Source of the DNA: an uncultured Ruminococcus sp.
GTDB lineage: Bacteria > Bacillota > Clostridia > Oscillospirales > Ruminococcaceae
Assembly: GCA_902780505.1 (NCBI GenBank)
Contig: CACZFN010000003.1
Span: forward strand, 1-64,000
Direction: 5' to 3'
Length of the DNA stretch: 64,000 nt
The notes beneath the pieces were generated by a model. It had not been told where the DNA came from. It made no database searches and was given only the letters and a program-made list of their open reading frames with translations. Below are positions 58,366 to 64,000 of the stretch, piece after piece. The position numbers and the translations under genes were made by a program. How positions within the stretch are numbered: position 1 is the first letter of the stretch; every line of letters begins with the position of its first letter.

Positions 58366-60137
58366 AGCATATAACCTTGAGATATGTAAGCGGGCTCGAC
58401 TTTAACGAAGAACTTGACGAGCTTTACAGCGAGTATAGTAATTATGGTTATAAGAGTATACTTTTCCATATCTATAGCGGTGTGCTTGATGAAGAACTTG
58501 TTTTAAGCGTTTCCCGTAAGCTTTCCGAAAGGTTTTCTACCGATCAGGTCATAGGCACAATATCAGCAGGTGAGATCAGAAACGGCAGACTGATGGACAG
58601 GGGCGTGCTTATTTCCGCTATGCTCTTTGAGAGCGCAGATGTGACTGTTCACAGATTTCCCGCCGCTTCTGGCAGAGAATCGGATATAGGTAAGGATATC
58701 TGTAACATCGCCGATTCAACGCCATACTGTAAGGCACTTGAACTTTTGCTCCCCGGGACAAACCTGCATACTAAGGCGCTTTTTGAAAAGATCAGTAATT
58801 GCAGACGCGATATTCAGGTGTTCGGCGGCTATGCAGGCGGGCATTCTATGGAATCCTCCGAGCACTTCGTGTTCGATATGAACGGCCTTTACAGCGATAT
58901 GATCTTCCTTGTGACATATGCGGGTGAGGATTTCCATATAAGCGTTGATAAATCCGTCGGCTGGCAGACGCTCGGTGTGCCGTTCAAGGTGACAAAAGCA
59001 GACGAAAACAGACTTATAACCGTTGATAACAGACCTGCGGTCGAACTTTATGAAAAATATATGCAGATAGAAGCCGATGAGAATTTTGCCGAGGAAACTT
59101 TTGAATTTCCCCTTATGGCTGAACTTGACGGCGAAGAACTTCTGCGCCATACCATAACTGTTGAGCCTGACGGCACTCTGCTTCTGGCAGGGTATGTTAC
59201 CGAGGGAATGAATATATACCTCTGCTACGGCGCACCTGCTGATATTGTCAAAAAAGTCGATAACCGGCTTGAAGAAATAAGTCAGTTCCGCCCCGAAGCT
59301 ATCCTGCTCTACTCATGCTCTGTAAGAAAGTCCTTCTGGGAGGATTTTGTAAATATTGAAATGATGCCCTTCCAGCAGGCTGCCCCGACGGCAGGCTTTC
59401 ATACCTGGGGTGAGGTAAACCGTGATAAGAATAACGGCAATGTTCTTGAATATAATATTACGCTTATGTCTATAGCAATGCGTGAGGGTGAACCAAAACC
59501 CGGCGAAAAGCTAAGGCTCCACGTTGATGACAGCGTGCTCAAAGGTCAGGCATCCCTTATAAAACGCCTGACCAAGCTCGTCTACGCCACCACGACTGAA
59601 CTTCATAAGGCCTATAAAGATCTGAGCGTCATGAACGATAAATTGCAGGATATGGCAGACCACGACGGTCTTACAGGTCTTTGCAACAGGCGAAGAACAG
59701 AACAGCTCGTCACCGAATGTTTTGAAAGCATAAAACATAACGGCGGCAAAGCCGGGCTTCTGATGCTTGATATCGACCACTTCAAAAAGGTAAATGATAC
59801 CTACGGCCATGAAGTCGGCGATAAGACTCTTATTGCCACCGCTGATGTCATGAACCGTTCACTTGAAGGTATTGAAGGCGCATTTGCAGGCAGATGGGGC
59901 GGCGAGGAATTTATAATACTCCTCCCTTCCTTTGATGCTGATGAAGCCTTTGCGTTTGCAGATAAACTGAGAAAGGATATCTCCCTTACAGACCTCGGCG
60001 AAGCAGGAAGGATAACCGTGAGCCTTGGAAGTATCTCCTTTGACAGCAAAAGCGATATCAAAACTGTCTACAGAAAACTTGACGATGCCCTCTACGCTGC
60101 CAAGGACAGCGGTAGAAACAGTGTGATCAAGGCATAA
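58362..60137 (+). CDS. FIST sensor-diguanylate cyclase
   Basis: 591 aa, soluble. FIST_N and FIST_C-like domains fill about residues 10-375 (VIGTISAGEIRNGRLMDRGV, VFGGYAGGHSME, LLYSCSVRKSFWED, FHTWGEVNRDKNN), a coiled coil lies at about 385-428, and a GGDEF domain runs from 430 to the end with DHDGLTGLCNRRR and an intact RWGGEEFIILL. FIST domains are thought to sense small ligands such as amino acids. It overlaps the EAL gene, giving a locus that both makes and destroys c-di-GMP. Confidence 0.93.
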   Translation: MKHITLRYVSGLDFNEELDELYSEYSNYGYKSILFHIYSGVLDEELVLSVSRKLSERFSTDQVIGTISAGEIRNGRLMDRGVLISAMLFESADVTVHRFPAASGRESDIGKDICNIADSTPYCKALELLLPGTNLHTKALFEKISNCRRDIQVFGGYAGGHSMESSEHFVFDMNGLYSDMIFLVTYAGEDFHISVDKSVGWQTLGVPFKVTKADENRLITVDNRPAVELYEKYMQIEADENFAEETFEFPLMAELDGEELLRHTITVEPDGTLLLAGYVTEGMNIYLCYGAPADIVKKVDNRLEEISQFRPEAILLYSCSVRKSFWEDFVNIEMMPFQQAAPTAGFHTWGEVNRDKNNGNVLEYNITLMSIAMREGEPKPGEKLRLHVDDSVLKGQASLIKRLTKLVYATTTELHKAYKDLSVMNDKLQDMADHDGLTGLCNRRRTEQLVTECFESIKHNGGKAGLLMLDIDHFKKVNDTYGHEVGDKTLIATADVMNRSLEGIEGAFAGRWGGEEFIILLPSFDADEAFAFADKLRKDISLTDLGEAGRITVSLGSISFDSKSDIKTVYRKLDDALYAAKDSGRNSVIKA

Positions 60138-60161
60138 AAAAACACCTGCGTGACACGCAGG
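60136..60161 (-). terminator. Terminator of the FtsX/LolD-type operon
   Basis: On the minus strand CCTGCGT, GTC, ACGCAGG, then TGTTTTTTT. The same hairpin may help end the convergent c-di-GMP genes, but without a T-tract on that strand. Confidence 0.8.
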
Positions 60162-60210
60162 CGCAAAATAGTTATTCAGGCACTTCTGTCTTTTATGGCA
60201 GGGGTGCTTT

Positions 60211-60888
60211 TTATGCTCTCTCTATCTTCCCGCTTTGCATGATAAGTACCCTGTCAGCATACTCCTTCGCATCACTCTCGTGGCTTACGATGAATACCCC
60301 GCTTCCCGCCTTTGCCCTTTCCTTTAAAAAGCTGAATACCAAAGCCGTGTTCTCATCGTCTAAGTCCCCTGTCGGCTCGTCTGCAAATATAAACCCGGGC
60401 TTTCCTATCAAAGCCCTCGCTATCGCCATTCGCCTGAGTTCTCCGCCCGAAAGCTCTGCGGGTGCGGCAGTCTCTAAATGCGCTATGTCAAGGCGCTCAA
60501 GCAGTTCTCTTGCAAAGCTTATGTCCTTGTCATCTGCCTTGCCGTAAAGTTTAAGCGGCAGTAAAATGTTTTCTATCACTTTTAAACTCTGTATCGCCGT
60601 CTGCCCCTGCGGTATAACACCAAAACTCCTGTTTCTTATAAGGCTCAGCTCTCTGTCGGAAAGCTCGTATAGATCCTTCCCGTCAAGCAATACACTCCCC
60701 CTCGTCGGCTTCAGCAGCCCCGAAAGAATGTTTAGCAGTGTCGTCTTTCCGCTGCCCGAACGCCCCATAAGTACACAAAGCTCTCCCGCTGATACGTTTA
60801 TGCTTATATCATTCACAGCTGTAAAACGGTTTGTATTTTTCGTTTCCCTGTAAAAATCCTTGCTTACATTCCTTGCTTCAAGCAGCAT
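60211..60888 (-). CDS. ABC transporter ATP-binding protein (LolD type)
   Basis: 225 aa. Walker A LMGRSGSGKTTLLNILSG, Q-loop VIPQGQTAIQSL, signature LSGGELRRMAIARAL, Walker B FIFADEPTGDLDDE and H-loop VSHES are intact. The ATG abuts the stop of the FtsX-type permease. Partner of that permease; the substrate is not known. Confidence 0.93.
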   Translation of the reverse strand: MLLEARNVSKDFYRETKNTNRFTAVNDISINVSAGELCVLMGRSGSGKTTLLNILSGLLKPTRGSVLLDGKDLYELSDRELSLIRNRSFGVIPQGQTAIQSLKVIENILLPLKLYGKADDKDISFARELLERLDIAHLETAAPAELSGGELRRMAIARALIGKPGFIFADEPTGDLDDENTALVFSFLKERAKAGSGVFIVSHESDAKEYADRVLIMQSGKIERA

Positions 60889-62084
60889 CAGTTGTCACCT
60901 CTCAGTATCACGCCTGTGTCTATCCTGCTTATCCTTGCAGCTACTGTCCCTGATGCCGCCACCGCCGATAACGCAGAAAGTATAACGGCAATGATAACGT
61001 ATTTTATTATGCTCACCGCATCCGGCAGTAAAAACGGCAGCCCGAGCATCTGCTCTATTATATCGTTAAACGGCAGTATTATCAGAATTCCCAGACATAT
61101 GCCTGCTGCCCCGCCCGAAAGACAGGCTATAAGCGCCTCACATATAACAGTCCTTCCAAGCCTTGCCCTTGTAGCACCGATGACTCTGAGCACCGCAAAT
61201 TCCTTCCTGCGTTCGTTTACACTTAGTGTAAAGGCAAGTAAAAGTATCACTATCCCAAGCACCCATATGGCTGTCATAAGTATCCGTATTATCCCCGATA
61301 CCCCCGAAAGGCTGTCCGATACCCCCGATATCATTTCCGCCGATTGTATCGCTTTTACCCTTTTAACGTGCAGGTTTATGTCATTTAATACTTCTTCGGC
61401 AGTGTACCCATCCGCTACATCTATCATAATGCATGATACACTGTTCTCGGGATCAATGTCTTTAAAGTCGTTCATCTTCTTTTCAAGTGATGACCGTATA
61501 AGTTCCTTAATGGTCTCCTCCGTCGTGAAAACTGCCGTGTCAAAACCTGTGCCCGTCTTGTCAAGCTTTGCCGCAACTTTGCACTTTACCCCGTAAAAGC
61601 TAAGCTCGTCCCCCACAAAGGCATTCAGGTCATTTCCTACTACCACATCAAGCTTTTCAAGGTCTTTCCCATAGCTTTTCTTGATCCACGGTGTCACAGT
61701 AAAATCCGTTTCAGGCTCAAACCCTATTATCTGTACAGCCACCGAACAGCAGCTTGAAGATGTTGAGGCCAGGAAAAACTGCGGCGATACCCTTTTTACA
61801 CCCTCGGTATTTTTTATCATTTCAAGCTTTGAGCTGTCCATGTAAAAATACCCTGTACTGCCCTGAAGTACCATATCCTCAAATTTTTTCTGCGTCGCCG
61901 CTTCGTATGGTACTACCATTATATCTGCGCCGAGCCTGTTTTCAAGCGACGCTAACCCCGTGTCAAGGCTTTCGACTATAACAGTCCCCCCGAACACAGT
62001 AAATGTAAGCAGCGCCGAAAGTATTACAAGCACCGCCGTCCTCAAAGGCTTGCCTTTAAGGTTTTTAGCTGCAAGACTTTTCAT
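60888..62084 (-). CDS. FtsX/MacB-type ABC permease
   Basis: 398 aa. The first helix (about 14-36, LRTAVLVILSALLTFTVFGG) is followed by a MacB-like extracytoplasmic domain (about 40-255) and three C-terminal helices (about 262-390) with FAVLRVIGATRARLGRTVI. The usual FtsX arrangement is complete. The extracytoplasmic domain includes SSSCCSVAVQIIGFE, a Cys pair. It is co-transcribed with a LolD-type ATPase and a DUF4418 protein, a trio also seen near iron-uptake genes in other firmicutes. Confidence 0.9.
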   Translation of the reverse strand: MKSLAAKNLKGKPLRTAVLVILSALLTFTVFGGTVIVESLDTGLASLENRLGADIMVVPYEAATQKKFEDMVLQGSTGYFYMDSSKLEMIKNTEGVKRVSPQFFLASTSSSCCSVAVQIIGFEPETDFTVTPWIKKSYGKDLEKLDVVVGNDLNAFVGDELSFYGVKCKVAAKLDKTGTGFDTAVFTTEETIKELIRSSLEKKMNDFKDIDPENSVSCIMIDVADGYTAEEVLNDINLHVKRVKAIQSAEMISGVSDSLSGVSGIIRILMTAIWVLGIVILLLAFTLSVNERRKEFAVLRVIGATRARLGRTVICEALIACLSGGAAGICLGILIILPFNDIIEQMLGLPFLLPDAVSIIKYVIIAVILSALSAVAASGTVAARISRIDTGVILRGDN

Positions 62085-62102
62085 TTTGTCCTCTCCGATT
62101 GT

Positions 62103-62516
62103 TTATTCCTTGTTTTTGTTTATAACTATGTATACGCATGAAACCGCCGCAATTAATATGCTTATAACTATAACTGCGGGCTTCATCACACTGTGGCAGC
62201 GCATCTCGCTTTTCATGCAAAGGTTTATAAGTGTGTTCGGTATAAACGCCGTCACGACAGCAAGTGTGATGTTTGCAAGTGCAAGCCCTGTCCTCTCTCT
62301 GCCCTTGAGTATCAGCATAAGCAGTGAATTTGCACAAAGCGCTGTACCTGCCCCGAATACCGCCTGCCCTGCCCAGTGGCAAGCCATCCACATTCCGCTG
62401 TCCGTCTTGTGCTCACATGGGCTGATAAATGTCTTTACCCCTGCTGTAAGCACTATGCTCAGTAAAAGCAGTATCACTTCGGTTATTATTTCGGCTGTTT
62501 TCTTGTTTTCTTTCAT
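62103..62516 (-). CDS. DUF4418 membrane protein
   Basis: 137 aa with four hydrophobic segments. The family motif FISPCEHKTDSGMWMACHWA, with conserved Cys and His facing outward after helix 1, and a later LCMKSEMRCHSVMKP are present. The Cys/His clusters suggest metal or redox binding at the outer membrane face. The start has GAAAGGAA 9-10 nt upstream and the stop is 18 nt before the FtsX gene. Function unknown; it accompanies FtsX/LolD pairs. Confidence 0.87.
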   Translation of the reverse strand: MKENKKTAEIITEVILLLLSIVLTAGVKTFISPCEHKTDSGMWMACHWAGQAVFGAGTALCANSLLMLILKGRERTGLALANITLAVVTAFIPNTLINLCMKSEMRCHSVMKPAVIVISILIAAVSCVYIVINKNKE

Positions 62517-62546
62517 TGTCTTTGTTCCTTTCTGTTGTGTGTAGTA

Positions 62547-63464
62547 TCACCATATGTATTTTGTCTGTGCCATCGGGTGGCTTTTCTCAAATTCTTTCGT
62601 CAGGTATTCCTCGTCCCTTGTGTGCCTTGCAAAATCCCTGCTTCCCATAAGAAAGAAGCTGTACTCCTCCCTGCCTGCGTCCCATGTGGCATCAAGCTCG
62701 TACCACTTATCCTGAAGCTTTGCTATGTTCCATGCATGGTATTCGTATTCGCCCGACTGCGCCCTGCACATTCCGCGTATTATCCTGCATTCTATCCCGG
62801 CTTCACGCATAAGCCTGTAAATCGCGTGTGCATACCCCTGACAGGTCGCACTGTGGTATATAAGCGCCGCAAACGCTGTCGACCTCAGATGTGAATGTTC
62901 ATTTTTTGCATTTACCAGATCATAGCTTACGTTTTTGCATATGTAGTCATATATAAGCCTTATTTTCTGCCCGTCAGCCTTTTCACTGTAAAGCCCAAGC
63001 TCGTGCGCTATCCGCCTGACCTCTGCATCTACCTTTTTCTCCTGCTTTTCATCAGTGTAGTATATAGGCTTTATGACTATCTCGTAATCATACCTGTCTG
63101 CACTTTTTGTGCAGCTGTAATCCACTTCATGCCCGCCTAAGGTGCAGTCAAGGTAATCCCCCTCATAAGGCCTGTCCGTTTCATATACCGCAAACCCCAT
63201 AAGTTCACTCACAATAGCAGAAATGTCATCAAGGTCATCACTTTCCGATGTGTAGCTGATCGTAATGTCACTGTGCCTTTCAACAAGCGCTTTTCTTATT
63301 TTTTCTATCACAACGTCTGCATTGGTAAAGTAAACACTTCTGTCACGGCTCACCTCGTAGTGATATCTTGCTTTCTCTGTCTTATCGGCGCGCCCTTCCG
63401 CAGTCATCGTGCAGCCAAGTGATGCACACAGTATAAATGTCAGTATTATCTTTGCTTTTGACAT
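62547..63464 (-). CDS. Transglutaminase-like secreted lipoprotein
   Basis: 305 aa from the preferred ATG. MSKAKIILTFILCASLGC looks like a lipoprotein signal with Cys18. Alternatives are an ATG seven codons earlier (63485), and no start has a convincing ribosome site. The transglutaminase triad is complete: Cys in ATCQGYAHAI, His in EYHAWNIA and Asp in YELDATWD. Bacterial members are mostly proteases or cross-linkers of surface proteins. It overlaps the end of the iron-sulfur subunit gene upstream and precedes DUF4418, so it may belong to the same transcript. Confidence 0.83.
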   Translation of the reverse strand: MSKAKIILTFILCASLGCTMTAEGRADKTEKARYHYEVSRDRSVYFTNADVVIEKIRKALVERHSDITISYTSESDDLDDISAIVSELMGFAVYETDRPYEGDYLDCTLGGHEVDYSCTKSADRYDYEIVIKPIYYTDEKQEKKVDAEVRRIAHELGLYSEKADGQKIRLIYDYICKNVSYDLVNAKNEHSHLRSTAFAALIYHSATCQGYAHAIYRLMREAGIECRIIRGMCRAQSGEYEYHAWNIAKLQDKWYELDATWDAGREEYSFFLMGSRDFARHTRDEEYLTKEFEKSHPMAQTKYIW

Positions 63465-64000
63465 CTTCCGAATATCCGCTTCCATACCGCCGCCGCATTT
63501 GACCTTGCAAGCATTCTGTCTGTTTCTATCCCCGCAGGGCATATGCTCTTGCAGGAAAGGCTTTTGCCGCAGCCTTCAAATATGTGCTTGTCGTAACCGC
63601 GTTTAAGCGCTTTTCCGTCATCCGGCGCAAGTTCCGCTATCAGCCTCGCCGCGGGAACGCCCGCCGCCATGCCGTAAAACTCCCCGCCCGCATAAAAGTT
63701 CGGGCAAACCTCCAGACAGCACCCGCATTGTAAACACCGTGACGCATCATAAGCAAGCTCTGCCTGCCTTTCGTTTATCTTCACCTGTGTCTGTAACCAC
63801 GCCTCAAGCTTTAACAGGTTGTCAAGCATGACCTGCCTGTCCACCATAAGGTCTGCTGTCACGGGGAATTTTCTAAGCGGCTCTATCCTTATCACACCGT
63901 TTTTGTTTATCTCAGAAAGCCTTGCACCACAGGCAAGCCCCGGTGTCCCGTTTATCACCATAGCACAGGCGCCGCATTTTTTCTGTAAACAGCTGTGCTC
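63446..64000 (-). CDS. sdhB: Succinate dehydrogenase/fumarate reductase iron-sulfur subunit (partial)
   Basis: The 5' part lies beyond the right edge. The visible 184 codons include a 2Fe-2S tail (EHSCLQKKCGACAMVINGTP), a 4Fe-4S binding CLQCGCCLEVCPN and a second cluster region CGKSLSCKSICPAGIETD. These belong to the SdhB/FrdB subunit that passes electrons between the flavoprotein and the membrane quinone site. For an anaerobic gut firmicute fumarate reduction is the likely direction. The TAA lies within the start region of the lipoprotein gene. Confidence 0.9.
   Translation of the reverse strand, partial: EHSCLQKKCGACAMVINGTPGLACGARLSEINKNGVIRIEPLRKFPVTADLMVDRQVMLDNLLKLEAWLQTQVKINERQAELAYDASRCLQCGCCLEVCPNFYAGGEFYGMAAGVPAARLIAELAPDDGKALKRGYDKHIFEGCGKSLSCKSICPAGIETDRMLARSNAAAVWKRIFGRCQKQR

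Overview
The window looks like chromosome of a gut or rumen Ruminococcus-type firmicute (Oscillospiraceae). The evidence is a type I dockerin protein, a membrane-anchored GH5 cellulase with a CBM2-like module, several secreted proteins with Cys-rich, Ig-like and Fn3 repeats, moderate GC with AGGAGG ribosome sites, and many textbook TTGACA-17-TATAAT promoters. No rRNA, CRISPR array, IS transposase or complete prophage is visible. tRNA genes for initiator Met and Pro(UGG) are present.

Layout. 1-2928: a PhoR-type kinase that has lost its 5' part at a junction near base 90, and a Na/phosphate symporter. 2961-10911: a minus-strand defence-like block (a 1920-aa transglutaminase-like/DUF4011/helicase/Vsr-like/DUF3320 protein resembling Hhe, a RloC/PrrC-like AAA_13 ATPase with a zinc hook, and a small orphan WYL-like ORF). 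11000-12330: a decayed K+ channel fragment, a RelB/RelE-type toxin-antitoxin pair and tRNA-fMet. 12399-16896: an APH-like kinase, LrgA/LrgB, tRNA-Pro, a DUF3990 gene without a normal start codon, an Rrf2 regulator, a MaoC hydratase and an alpha/beta hydrolase. 16907-22060: Tex with a parS-like site in its leader, gene debris, a membrane protein and a MutS-like ATPase. 22190-29510: a dockerin/transglutaminase/LRR protein, a 269-bp element ending in 34-bp perfect inverted repeats, a MORN protein, the cellulase, a beta-lactamase-fold protein and homoserine kinase. 29551-33978: an FtsX-type ABC exporter with two tandem operator-bearing promoters, and DUF2325, DUF2752 and DUF4234 proteins.

34047-38718 is the most unusual part. 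An orphan VirB2/TrbC-like pilin overlaps a large secreted beta-solenoid-like protein. They are followed by an unrecognised 402-aa protein whose frame continues 50 codons after a -1 shift, and by a 59-aa ORF. Three copies of one bipartite element (CACCC, exactly 16 nt, GGTATTA, with a small compensating hairpin between the boxes) lie in front of these genes and nowhere else in the window that I found.

38751-49500: a MATE transporter fused to an anti-sigma-type ATPase, two large secreted Cys-motif proteins, glutathione peroxidase with OhrR and a cation efflux protein, a HAD phosphatase, and an SdpR/SdpI pair. 49452-54411: a YtrA-type GntR/ABC operon with a clear operator, and a DUF6171 protein. 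54489-60137: three consecutive c-di-GMP genes (LacI-like sensor-GGDEF, EAL, FIST-GGDEF). 60145-64000: an FtsX/LolD-type transporter with DUF4418, a transglutaminase-like lipoprotein, and the end of a succinate dehydrogenase/fumarate reductase iron-sulfur subunit that runs off the window.
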